A DNA stretch of 64,000 bases. Origin: Lutjanus erythropterus (taxonomy: Eukaryota; Chordata; Actinopteri; Lutjaniformes; Lutjanidae). Below the pieces are notes generated by a model that saw only the letters and a list, made by a program, of their open reading frames with translations, did no database searches and was not told the DNA's origin. Where the stretch lies: contig CM034591.1 of assembly GCA_020091685.1 (NCBI GenBank), forward strand, positions 24,023,312-24,087,311, written 5' to 3'. The position numbers and the translations under genes are program-made. This document shows positions 32,159 through 42,410 of this stretch, piece after piece (position 1 is the first letter of the stretch; each line of letters opens with the position of its first letter).

Positions 32159-33737
32159 GCTGACATAGATGTTACAGCTGAGCTATTGTATAGGACTGCA
32201 TTAGATTGTACAGGAGTATGTAATAAAGTGGCCACTGAGTGTAGACACCACATATATGTATACTGTATGCATATATCATCCCTTTCAGAGTACATGAATA
32301 TTTAAGACACATATGTTACAATCACTGCCGTATGAAAGGTTGTGATCAAAAAGCAGCACATTTGAAGTACTGTGTTGCTGTTTGTTCTTTGTAGCGGTAG
32401 AATAGTCAGTAAAGTATGTTATACCAGGAGATTTTGTTTCCCTTTTGTTCACTGTTGAGAAAATGTGTCTTTTCAATGGGCCTGCCATTGCATTCATGAA
32501 ATAACGCTGTCCTTGTGGCCAGACATCTCCATTCTTTAAAAAACAACACTCTGTCATCTTTTCAAGACTTGAGCACTAAACAGGAAATTTGACTTTTACA
32601 GATCCAATTACGGTGGCTTTGCCTCACCTCTTGTTGTTCCTCCGTGCAGAAACCATGCAAACAGAGCTTTACATCTCACTCTGCCCCATTCAAACAGGGA
32701 TGTCAGTGATTATTCTTATCTGAAAGAGAATCACTCCCTCAAAAACAGAAAATCTCAAACATATTCGGCGTACAGTTTTCTCAATAACCTCTCCAGCATC
32801 AGTTGTGTCTTTGAAAACACTCAATATCTAAATCAAATTGTGTCACTCAATACATTTTTCCCACCCTTTGAGATCAATGTATTTTGCATTCTTCATCCCT
32901 GTCTGCCAATATCAATGATGGAGGAATATCAATAATGACAGCTACATTTGTATCTGTATCATTTCAGCAGTGGAATCTATTCCTCTTCTGCCCTCTACTC
33001 CCTCTTCACCCGCCAGCAGCTACACAGCTCATGTTCAGCCAGGCGCGCACAGGATATTAGCTTCTCTACCAGCAAATTTGCTTTTCACATCTATTTCTTT
33101 CTTCTTCTAACCAGTTCTTGGATGGCTTGTTATTGAGCTTAGTGTCCACAAATGCCATTGATCCAAGCCACAACTGGGATCCATACTCGGGCACTTTAAC
33201 ACTCTCTCAGCGTGTTAGTAATACTAATCCTGCTCCACCGGCAGGCCCATTGATTTTATAGATTTCCCCCAAAGTTGTGATAATGATATATCATTGTTAA
33301 ATTTGGTAGAACAAACTGCTTTGCCAATCTATCAATGCGCACAGAGGCTCTGATTCAAAGACGGCCGGCAAGTCCTGTAGCATACATTTTACACTTTAGA
33401 TACCACCTTTCTCTCTAGCGTGCACACAAACGGAGGCAATCACTTTCATACATAAGCATACCCACACTCACACAAGTACTGTATATACCAAAAATCATAT
33501 AAAAACAAATCTTGTGCCATCTAAATATAGGATGCAATCATGCACCCTACACAGTGCCTTTATCAGCAAGGCCCCCTGTAGGGCGCCGAATGTGATGGGT
33601 GGCACATGGCCTAAAGTACCTCCAAAACACACATATTACCTCGACAGGACCAGACCTGCGGAGGGGGATTGCAGAGAAAAATGAGAAGAAAAATGTTTAC
33701 AGTGAAAGCATGCTCATATTATAGCTGATGAAACATT
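32159..33737. other. non-coding, no gene seen
   Basis: Mostly AT-rich. 33,180-33,420 is somewhat richer in mixed words (GTTAGTAATACTAATCCTG, ATCAATGCGCACAGAGG) and may be conserved, but evidence is thin. Confidence 0.4.
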
Positions 33738-33838
33738 GGGGAGTGGGGAGCAGGGAGCAGAGCAGGCAGAGGTGAAAGATAGGGCTGGGGAGGCTGTGAG
33801 GCTGGGGGTGGGGTGGCAGAGGGATGAGCAGGGGGAAT
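33738..33838 (+). repeat. G-run cluster, possible quadruplexes
   Basis: At least ten G3-G5 runs occur in 100 bases (TTGGGGAGTGGGGAGCAGGG, GGCTGGGGGTGGGGTGG, AGCAGGGGGAATAG). This is one of the densest G-run clusters in the window. Confidence 0.65.
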
Positions 33839-33849
33839 AGTGAGGCCTG

Positions 33850-34210
33850 GAGAGAGAACTAATGGGCAACACGGCAACAGTTCAAACCGGAGGCGCAGCG
33901 AGGCAGCAGTGGCCTGACACAGCTGAAGGCCTCAGAGGAGTGCCAGGCCTATTAGAGCAAGATAAGGGCCTGTTTGGAGAAAGCATCCTCTCAATGGTGC
34001 ACTGGGCAACAACACAGGCATGGGCATCAATTAAAGACAGAAAATATGACGTGGAAGTAGGAGCGCATTAAATAAAAACAACAAACTGCCAGGACTCCTG
34101 CCCTCCCCTCTGAAGGACTGGGAATGGGCAGGGAGCATCAGTGCTGAAATATGGTCGATTTATTCTCCACAGCATTGTCGAGGTGGGGGGAGTTTATGAT
34201 GAGGTGCAAT
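33850..34210. promoter_or_regulatory. candidate conserved non-coding island
   Basis: GC-richer, repeat-free. It includes GGGCATCAATTAAAGACAG, GCATTAAATAAAAACAAC, GGTCGATTTATTCTCC and GTTTATGATGAGGTGC. A 69-codon frame (33,862-34,071) crosses it without splice sites or recognised domain. Confidence 0.27.
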
Positions 34211-36279
34211 GTAAAGGGTAGAAAAGAAATGAGTCTAGATGCCTTCTGGACACAGAGCTGCACACGCAGATGAAAGATGAGAGACACGGAGACTCACCTA
34301 AAAAAAACTGAACCACAATCTTTACAAGAAAAAAAATCTTGTGGGTAGATGACTGCTATGATAACTAATTTAGCTTTAATTCACCTTCCATTCCTTCCCT
34401 TTAAGCCTACAGGCAGGATGTGATGTGCCAGACTGCAGTGGCCTAGATTTCTTTACAGACGTAGAAACAGCCATCACATCATTTGACCTGTTTGAAAAAC
34501 CAAACTGAATTTACAAAAAAAAAAAAAGATCCACTAATTGGCAGCAAAACTCGTAAATTATCCCCTTTGCTATCACAAAATTGTTATTTGCTGACTAAAG
34601 AGGTCAGGCCCTGTCATCACCCACAGGGTGTTTCACATCGTCAGCCCAGTAGTGTCCTCGCAAGGTGCCTGTCGACTGCCCTGTGGAAGGAGGTGTGGGT
34701 GGCAGACGGCCTTCATGAAACACCAGTAAACAACGATGAGCCGAACTGACACATGCTGCTGATGAAGGGGGAAAACAGTGAGATTCTCCTGTTTTTGTTT
34801 AGAATAGTATGTGCAAGAGTATGTAGGCTTCTCTTTTGGTTCGGGCCGGGTTAATGTGATTTCTGTTCCGCCTGTCGGTTCCAGAGACCCAGCTTTGTGA
34901 GCAGTGGTCAGGTGAAGCCTGGACTCAGCCCCCTATGGCCATTAGTGTGGAAAGAAGACAACCAAATAAGCAGAGGAAAGCTTGATGTGTACAGGTCACT
35001 GCACAACCAGCAGTCAAAAAGCATCTCACCCTGGAGATTGTTACAGCGATAACATGCAGTGGGAATCTGAAGACCTTAATTACTGGTCACTCTCAGTTAG
35101 GAGATATTACTCAGGTTCTGGGTGAATTCATGCTGGCCACAGAAGGCAGATTTGTGCATGCCCAGAGAAGAAATTGTAGATGTGAACATCGTCTGACAAT
35201 AACAATAGCCTTTAGATGCCTACTATGGGGTTGAGCTTATTACCATCACCACTGCAAATTTTATTCTGAAGCTGATATGTTAAAGGTACAACACAAGCAT
35301 TAGAATTGGCACCAGCTTAACATTAGCCTGTCCTGCTCAGCTTACTTCAGGGTTATCCCCTTTCACTTTTCCAGCAGCTGGGAAACAACTGTGTTGAGAA
35401 GCTGCAGTGTTTATGAACTGACACACTGTAACATGTCCTGTACATTTACTGCCAGATTGACAGATTACTGCTGAATTGAAGTTTCTGCTCCACTATGAGC
35501 ATCACTGTCATTCACCTGCCGCTTGCTCTCCTCACTTGAACCCTATTCCTTAAAGGAGCTTTGCTACGGTTATGACAGTGTCTTTAAATAAAACCCAGTA
35601 AAATGTAATTTTTTTAGGCAGTCGCGGCAAACTGCCATCCTGCAGGAATATGTTGATTTCTCACCGTGGTCACAAAAAAAATCCATACTGTCACAGCCCT
35701 ACTTCTGGCTAATCCCAAAATAAAACAACACAGGGAGACATTTTGCAATCTTCAGGTTAAATATTATCCATTAATAATTATTTAGTGCTTCATTTTCTGT
35801 TTTCCAACCACTCCCTAGGCTTCCCCACCATTTCTGTTGCATGCTCTCTTTGCTCTTTAAAAAGCACTGAGTGGAGCCGGCAGTAAATCTTTAAGGATTT
35901 GACTTGCAAAAAGCACCTCATATATTGTTTATGAAAAAAAGCAGAGGTTCCCCTCCCTTCACCTGCCTCCGAGCATGTTAGTTTTATTTACTTATTTTTA
36001 GACTTGCACTAGTTAGGGAGAGGCATACTTGTCTGACTACATCTATACAAATAAAGATAGACTGTGTCCTCATCTGTCATTTCTCATAAGGAGAGTCAAA
36101 ACTATTCTATTCACGTTAAAGATTCTTGGGTGACATCTTCAATTGAGTCAAAGAAGCCGTATTTTGTACTTTACCCCTAAAGAAAGAACATAACATGGGG
36201 GTAGGATTTAATAAAAATGCAGAAAGTGCCATCATAACATTGAAATATTATTGGGAGAAAAAGATTTAAAAAAGAATCT
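34211..36279. other. non-coding, no gene seen
   Basis: Mixed sequence. No element is recognised with confidence, and open frames are short. Confidence 0.4.
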
Positions 36280-36600
36280 GTCATCATGTGTCAACTTGAT
36301 CTACTCTGCGGAAACCTCCTTTTGTTCGGAACGTATGGAAGAAAAGGGGAGAGTAGGAAAATTACCCTCCGTAATTGGCATCCTGATCAAGGACAGCCGT
36401 GGCAGCTGAACAATACAACCTTTAATTTATCAGAACTCATTATGAGCTACTGCTATAATTCCAGAAGATATTAGAATAAATAGTGACAGAGAGCAGGGGA
36501 ATCAAACACTCGGCTGCTGAATGGTTTTGTTGACTGCAGGAACAACTCAGGAGAGCGTGTGCGTGATGAAGGACGGGAGGCGAGTGTTACGTGCCTCAGA
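36280..36600. promoter_or_regulatory. candidate conserved non-coding island
   Basis: Repeat-free. It contains CCTCCGTAATTGGCATCCTG, CTTTAATTTATCAGAACTC, ATTATGAGCTACTGCTATAA and GAATAAATAGTGACAG. An enhancer-like combination of homeodomain, GATA-like and MEF2-like cores. The 62-codon frame inside is probably chance. Confidence 0.33.
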
Positions 36601-36839
36601 CGGGTTCAGTAGCACACCTGATCACAGTTCATCCTAATCACGACCTTGACAGACAAACATGACATTGAGCAGAGGAGGATATTAATATATATGGGTGTGT
36701 GCTGTCTTCGTCTTGCTTTGACTGTGACTGTAAAGGGCACAGGTAGAAGTGAGCTGTCAGAGGGGCCGGAGGTGGGGGGGCGCCACTCCATGCTTTAACA
36801 CATGTGGCCCCGACTGGACGAGCCTGCTCGACTCCTGTG

Positions 36840-37020
36840 TCCACGCACAGATAATGGACACCTTACAGCTGAGTCGTCAACTTTAGTGTTTGGAGTTGAT
36901 GGCGTGGAGCGACAGGAGAAAGCCTCTTTGGCTCCATTATTTATCTGGGCAGGGGCGGCTTTTTGAGAGTCAGCAACATGCAATGCACCGACCAGAGGAG
37001 CAACCGTCACTATACAATAT
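36840..37020. promoter_or_regulatory. candidate conserved non-coding island
   Basis: GGCTCCATTATTTATCTGGG, CAGCAACATGCAATGCACC and GAGCAACCGTCACTATAC stand out in moderate-GC, repeat-free sequence. Confidence 0.24.
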
Positions 37021-37879
37021 GTGTGTGTTTGCGTGCAAAGGAGATTGGTGTCAGGTGTGTGGAGAGAAGGGTGGTTTAGACAAGGTAAGTCACTATCTCA
37101 CTGTCAAGATCTCAAAGCACAGTGTCAGAACTGTGTACTGTAAACACAGCTAAGACACTGGTGCACTTCTTCAGTACAAGGCCACTCACAGCTCTCATAA
37201 CTATGGCAATATTCAATATCAAATCTCTGCCAAATACAAGTTTTCAATAACAAAGCTGCTTTTGATATCTTAGCTTAGGGAACAAAAACATGTTTAAACC
37301 TTTATTATTCATTTAACAATGTTTAATACTGCTCAATGTATCATTTTTAAAGGGATAGTTCAGATTTCTTGAAGTGGGGCTGTATGAAGGAGGAGGCTGT
37401 CTGATGCCAAGGTTAAAGTGGTGGAAATACCGTAAATATAGCATCCAGTTAAATTCAATTATATTGATGCCTTTTTGGTGCTGACCCTTCCATGGCTGTT
37501 ATTCAGCACTTAATATTTTGAACCTACTGTTTCAGAATTTAAATGTACTTTTATAGGAATTCATAAGTGGCATTACCTACATATAATCACTTAATTTGAC
37601 AATAATAATCGTGTATCATCCTGGCTTAAATGTTTCATATTTACTGCTTTTGAAATCACATTAACTAGACATTATAAAACTCCTATTAAATCTTCCTTCC
37701 CTCTCTGCAGCCTGTGACCCTCCATCATTTCCCTAAAACTTCTGAGAAAACAGACATTGGGTGAACTGATTATGGCTATTTTTAAAAATTATCCACACAT
37801 CCATCAGGCAGATTTTGTGTGCAATAGGAAACTGATGGTAATGGAAACATGAGGGATGAGGGATAGTAGGAAAACTACT
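37021..37879. other. non-coding, with one repeat fragment
   Basis: AT-rich, with nothing recognised except the fragment at 37,354-37,430. Confidence 0.4.
37354..37430 (+). repeat. short fragment of a common fish repeat
   Basis: AAGGGATAGTTCAGATTTCT then TGAAGTGGGGCTGTATGAAG matches the start of a teleost repeat I recall. The rest of that family is not visible. Confidence 0.5.
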
Positions 37880-37894
37880 TTGTGTGTGTGTGGG

Positions 37895-37965
<71 letters not shown>
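37880..37965. repeat. (TG)n microsatellite, about 32 pure units
   Basis: Pure TG from about 37,902 to 37,965, preceded by interrupted TG units. Confidence 0.98.
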
Positions 37966-37966
<1 letters not shown>

Positions 37967-39030
37967 AGTGCTTGCCCTCCTCAGACCAGGCTGACTCTGA
38001 TTAGCTGCCTCACCAACACAGCACCTTTGTTTAATCTGCCTGCCCCTGACTTTCCTCGGTCCTGTCTCATTTTCCCCCTGCAGACAGTGAAGAAAGCCCC
38101 TCTATAGTCAGGCAAAAAAAACCCTCTTCTCTCCTAATCTCCTGAAACACGACTGCAACACAAAAATGTTCTTCTGAGCTACTGTGAAATATCTGTGAAA
38201 TTAGCGAGAAGTGCTCAAGTCTCTGCGCAGAACCTCTTCTCACCTGGAAAATGAGCCTGAGCGTTGACCATCTGCCTTGATACAGGTAAAATGGACGCCG
38301 CATGGACACGGCAGCTGAAGTGGTAATATACTTCTTGTAAGGGATCAAATTGTCCTCAACACCCCCTAACACCCCCACCCCCCCTTTATTACCCAAGATA
38401 CTCCACTGGAGGTGGTGAGTGGCTTCATTGTGCAGCTGATAGTGCATCTCTCATTAGCTCCTAGTGTGTGGAGCAGAGTGGGGCCAAGGCAGGTTTTTAT
38501 GGCTAATCTGATATATGGTGCTGAAGACACTGCAGTCTGGCCCCAGACAGGGATACAGACAGAGGTCACACAGGTCTGGGTCAGGGAAATGACACACATG
38601 TGCCCATACACAGACATAAACATGCACACACAGCACATGCAGAGATCACACAAATATTCTGTGTGAATGAACAGATCATCTTTGTAATATTCATAAAAAC
38701 GTCAAATATTTAAAAATATCTATTGCAGCAAGATATTGATTGTCTAAGACCATTCATTTGATCTAATTTAACAATTTAGCTTCAAAAATTACATTTACCC
38801 GCTCATAACACATGAGCAGAGGCTATTTAGAGGTGCAGAGGTCACTAATCACCCACTGTAACCTCTCCAATTATGCCACCAAACCCACACTGTACACACC
38901 CACACACCCTTGCAGATTACAATGACAGGGCGCCGCGGTAACTGACACTCAGCGCAGGAGCTCATTATCACCTTCCAAAGGCTGTGAATGGGTTCTTGTC
39001 CTTGGCACAAAGGACCCTGGCAGTGGCCTA
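37966..39030. other. non-coding, longest open frame lies here
   Basis: A 126-codon minus frame (38,067-38,447) starts with ATG but shows no domain, signal or membrane segment that I recognise. Three other frames of 60-95 codons overlap the same sequence. A polypyrimidine acceptor-like CATTTTCCCCCTGCAG ends at 38,084, but the plus frames after it stop within 20 codons. I judge the stretch non-coding. Confidence 0.35.
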
Positions 39031-39346
39031 CTGAGTCCTGCAACGGGTTGGGTACCCGCAAAAAAGTTTAAATTCACAGGTACAGGCACAGGTAAAAAAT
39101 GGGTGGGCAACGGGTGATAACAATAAAGAAGCAGGAACATGAATAATACAATAATATGTTTGTTTTTTTCCCATGGGGAAATAAGAGATGAAAATGACAG
39201 TGCAGTATTTTGATATTTAAATCTATTAAGCCCAATCTGCTGCCAGGATTTTTTTTTAGATTACTGTGAAAGGTAATGACACAACCTTTGACCCCACACC
39301 TGGCCACATTAGGAGACATCACTGATCAGACAATAATGTAGGCTAG

Positions 39347-39637
39347 CTGATAGCTAAAATAGCCAGTGGAGAATACCAAAATGTGGGCAATAAATCACTA
39401 AAGGCCAAGTTGGACGTTGGGGAGAAATTTGGTGATCCTGTAAGAATAACACTGTCAGTGTTTTTTCTGCTTCTAAAACATGCAAAAAAAAAAGTGTTAG
39501 TGTCTGATAGCCTCAAGCTAGGCACACTGTCGCTGAGGAAACACATCCACAGTTGCAGTAACACAAGTGCTGCACCAGTTGAGAACACAAGTGTATGTGT
39601 GTTGAATCAGGGTCACAGGACACATTTAAAGGAGTAA
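39347..39637 (+). pseudogene. hAT transposase BED-finger remnant, open frame
   Basis: A 96-codon stop-free frame (first possible start is GTG) reads KIASGEYQNVGNKSLKAKLD, then VGEKFGDPVRI, later LKHAKKKVLVSDSLKLGTLS and LRKHIHSCSNTS. BED fingers of one hAT group have the layout KxDVWxxFG...CxHCxKxLxYDSxKTGTSSLRKHxxSC. Here the two cysteines of the CxHC pair appear as L and A, while the distal H and C (LRKHIHSC) remain, so the zinc site is lost. The frame ends inside the left TIR of the nested MITE. The catalytic domain is absent. Confidence 0.65.
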
Positions 39638-39969
39638 TAAGTAATATTCTTGCGTCGGAGCCATAGATGGTGTATTATCCCAAAAACGAAAAGCCCACTT
39701 TCACTGAGCCTGCCTTACTGCCTGTCAAGACTCCATTAACTCGTTTGGCAAACATTCAGCTTGTATTTTAACTCTTATAAATGTGAAACAGGCAAACAAA
39801 AGAAGCTATTCCACACCAAAGCGGAAATTTCAAAGGAGGACACGCTGGCACTAGCATTGTTGTAAGAGAGGCCAGAATTTCAACTTAGCATCTTTCCTTA
39901 ATGTCTGATGACATATCATGGTAATTTCATGATTTAATACAGTAAATATTTTACATGTTTCTCCTTTAA
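39626..39969. mobile_element. TTAA-flanked MITE
   Basis: Ends TTAAAGGAGTAATAAGTAAT and, read in reverse, TTAAAGGAGAAACATGTAAA are matching inverted repeats (16 of 20). TTAA at both outer ends would suit a piggyBac-like target duplication, or may belong to the TIR. 344 bases, no coding. It is inserted in the hAT relic at 39,031-40,080 and so is younger. Confidence 0.78.
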
Positions 39970-40346
39970 CGGTTCTGGGCAGGTTGGGATTAACTTGAAT
40001 GTAATTGCTGGTAACAGGCTGGTTCTGGTACTCAGCTTTGCAGGATTGGGTTTGCAAAATACGACCTGTGCAGAACTCTGGGCTCCTGCAGCCAGTTACA
40101 AGGAGGGGAGGCTTGTTCCCTGGCTTGTCTGGGTGGTTGGGCCTGGGCCCCAGCACCAGCCTCCTCAGCATCACTGGAACTACTCTCCAGCATGAAGACA
40201 TGAGCCGAGAGGAGGGCAACTCTACCAGTCAAAGCTGGCAGGTATAATTGCACTGAAAATCACTCTAAATCTGCTCCTAAAGGATCCCAGGGCATGGGAG
40301 ATGTCAGCCCAGGGTCCCATGCAGTGAAATATGTTAGGAGTGGAGT

Positions 40347-40347
<1 letters not shown>

Positions 40348-40415
<68 letters not shown>
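40348..40415. repeat. (CA)34 microsatellite
   Basis: A pure AC array of about 68 bases, among the longest in the window. Confidence 0.98.
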
Positions 40416-40417
<2 letters not shown>

Positions 40418-40512
40418 TACACACTGCTCATACTCCACCACATTCGATTACACACTCACTCATACACACATGGAGAGCACATGTGTACACTGTATGTGTG
40501 TAGATATAGTAG

Positions 40513-40520
<8 letters not shown>

Positions 40521-40564
<44 letters not shown>
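40521..40564. repeat. (AC)22 microsatellite
   Basis: A second pure AC array, 105 bases after the first. Degenerate CACA/TGTG sequence lies between them. Confidence 0.98.
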
Positions 40565-40565
<1 letters not shown>

Positions 40566-40568
<3 letters not shown>

Positions 40569-41482
40569 GACGGATGAAGCTGTAGGGCTGATTCTGCAGG
40601 TTTTCCTCTTGGCATCAAGTCCACTCAACTGAGAAGACATTTCCTCATTAGCCAACCTCAGCTTTAGACAGCTGTGGGGCTCAGAGAGTGTTCATGACTG
40701 TATATATATGAAGGTGTGCACAGCAAGTGTGCGTGTGTGAGGAGAGAGCAGGGATCATAGCAGAGTGTCTGTGTTAGCATGCGTAAAAGAACAGAGATGA
40801 GGAGAGAAGAAGGAGGCCCACCATTGTTCAAAAGATAACAAAAACAATCAAATCACGGTATAAGAGAGTTTCAGCAAGTTCACTCCAGCAGCAGTGAGAG
40901 GTCGGCCAGCTTGACCTGCATCTCTGACCCATCATCTGTATGTTGCTAACCCTGACTGCCAGAGGTGCTGGGCTGTGTGTCCTAGGCTTGGTGCCTGGGC
41001 CAGTCAGAGAGTCGGGGCCAGGGCCAGAGCTCCACGAGAGGTGCTACGTGTTTTAGCCTGCCCTGCCCCACCACAGAGCAAGAGAGATGAGGGGTTATGT
41101 GAGAGATAAATCACTAAGTGCCTCACCTTGGGTCACCGATCACACCAAAGGCCACCGGCAATCTTTATTTGAAGCACTGCATTTGCTGCTTCAGGGCTTT
41201 GCTCTCTGGCCTTGCTATAAATCAGCATACACCATCTAACCCTTTTGCTCCTCTTTCTCCACACACACACCCCCCCTTTACCAAAGGTGCAATATTACAT
41301 GTTAAAATTCATACTGTCAGATTGTGAAACATAAGATGAGGAGTGGAAATGCCTTGAGAATGACAGTTTTTAACTGTATCAATGCTGGAAGATAAAAAAA
41401 AAAGCATTTTTATTTCATTTATTAAAACCAATTAGCCAAATATTCTCATTAATTTATCTAAAAAAATTGAAATACATTAAAA
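40566..41482. other. non-coding, no gene seen
   Basis: GC-rich palindromic-looking words (GTCGGGGCCAGGGCCAGAGC) lie near 41,012. 41,100-41,240 (GATAAATCACTAAGTGCC, CACCGGCAATCTTTATTTG) might be conserved. No element is recognised. Confidence 0.4.
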
Positions 41483-41826
41483 ACTACAGTTACATGATAT
41501 AGTGAAAAAACAAAAATCATATTGCAATTATTTTGAAAGATACTGAAATTGCAACATGACTCACAAGTAGTGAAATTGATATTTTTTCCATCCAATTTTT
41601 CATTTTCACTAACAAAACCTTTAAAACCATGTTGATGTCGCATTTGTTGGGTCTGTACAAAACAAAATGTCTTCTTACATCTAGAGAATATTTGAAGGCC
41701 GGGGCACCTCTGCAGCACTATAGTACTTCATTATAATGATGTTTTAACAGACATTTTACCTTTATCAAAAAAATTGCAAGTCTGCTGTTTTCCGATAATA
41801 TTTCAATTGACTGTGCAGTCCTGTTG
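41483..41826 (-). mobile_element. hAT-like MITE (TGCACGATAT-type ends)
   Basis: Read on the minus strand it starts AGGACTGCACAGTCAATTGA and ends AATAATTGCAATATGATTTT followed by CACTATATCATGTAACTG. Internal words CAGAGGTGCCCCGGCCTTCA, AGACCCAACAAATGCGACAT, CATGGTTTTAAAGG and TTTGTTAGTGAAAATGAAAA follow a teleost hAT-like repeat I recall. The 86-codon minus frame across it is incidental. Confidence 0.6.
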
Positions 41827-41915
41827 AAAAATGAGACTTAAAAATTAAATCGGAGTACAAGAAACATATGTAGTCAGTCAGTGTCTGAAAACACAAACAG
41901 ATTCATCTTTTAGAT

Positions 41916-42060
41916 GAGGGGTGTCAAATTCATTTTTAGTTCATGTACCACATAAAATAAAACCACTGTATGATGACCTTTTAAATAACACTTTCAACTT
42001 TCCCCCTTTTATAGTATAAAAAAAGTACAAGCACATTCTGAAAACATTCACAATTAATGA
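41916..42060 (+). mobile_element. hAT-like repeat, left end (GAGGGGTGTCAAATTC)
   Basis: GAGGGGTGTCAAATTCATTT, then AGTTCATGTACCACATAAAA and AAAAAAGTACAAGCACATTC, matches the left end of a very common fish hAT-like repeat. The right end is not identified. Confidence 0.55.
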
Positions 42061-42099
42061 AGCATCAGTTTACAAGCAGGTTTTCTGTTGGTTCAACGT

Positions 42100-42410
42100 G
42101 TTGAATTTAAGACTGTTTAAGACCATTATGGATGCAGTTTAAGACCTATTTAATGTCCATTCTGAACACAGCACAGTTTGCATTAGTGGTTGCTGGTTCA
42201 ATGTTGTTTTTTCTTTTGTGGTTGTTACAACATGATCATACAATTTCTTTTTCCTAAAAACACATTCTAACAAAAGTGAGAGTTAAGTCCAACTTAATGT
42301 CCAAGTAACATTAAGTTCATAATTCAATCAATTTTTAGGACCTGTCAAAATTGTATTTCAGACACGTCTAGACATATTAAGGTCTAAAATTGTAGAATCC
42401 CTCAAGACAA
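42100..42410. repeat. dispersed repeat rich in TTAAGACC words
   Basis: AATTTAAGACTGTTTAAGAC, GCAGTTTAAGACCTATTTAA, AGGACCTGTCAAAATTGTAT and GACATATTAAGGTCTAAAAT recall a teleost repeat of that kind. Ends are unclear. Confidence 0.4.

Larger units (their letters stand above)
39031..40080 (+). mobile_element. hAT transposon relic with BED-finger frame and nested MITE
   Basis: The left end CTGAGTCCTGCAACGGGTTG and, read in reverse, the right end CAGAGTTCTGCACAGGTCGT are an inverted pair. Inside both ends lie GGGTACCCGCAAAAAAG and TTTGCAAACCC-type words. About 1.05 kb long. It carries a transposase N-terminal remnant at 39,347-39,637 and a 344-base MITE at 39,626-39,969 that splits its 3' part. 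The flanking 8-mers do not match, so the duplication has decayed. It is internally deleted and not functional. Confidence 0.7.

Noticed and set aside
38060-38145. Strong acceptor-like site (CATTTTCCCCCTGCAG) followed by a short open segment
   Set aside because: The frame stops after under 20 codons, there is no clear poly(A) signal close by, and no peptide is recognised.
38067-38447. 126-codon minus-strand frame, the longest in the window
   Set aside because: No recognised domain or splice context. Several other frames overlap it and the composition does not stand out.
40032-40253. Minus frame with acidic and Pro-rich stretch (MLESSSSDAEEAGAGAQA)
   Set aside because: It overlaps the end of the hAT relic and GC-rich sequence, and no domain is recognised. 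Kept only as a note.
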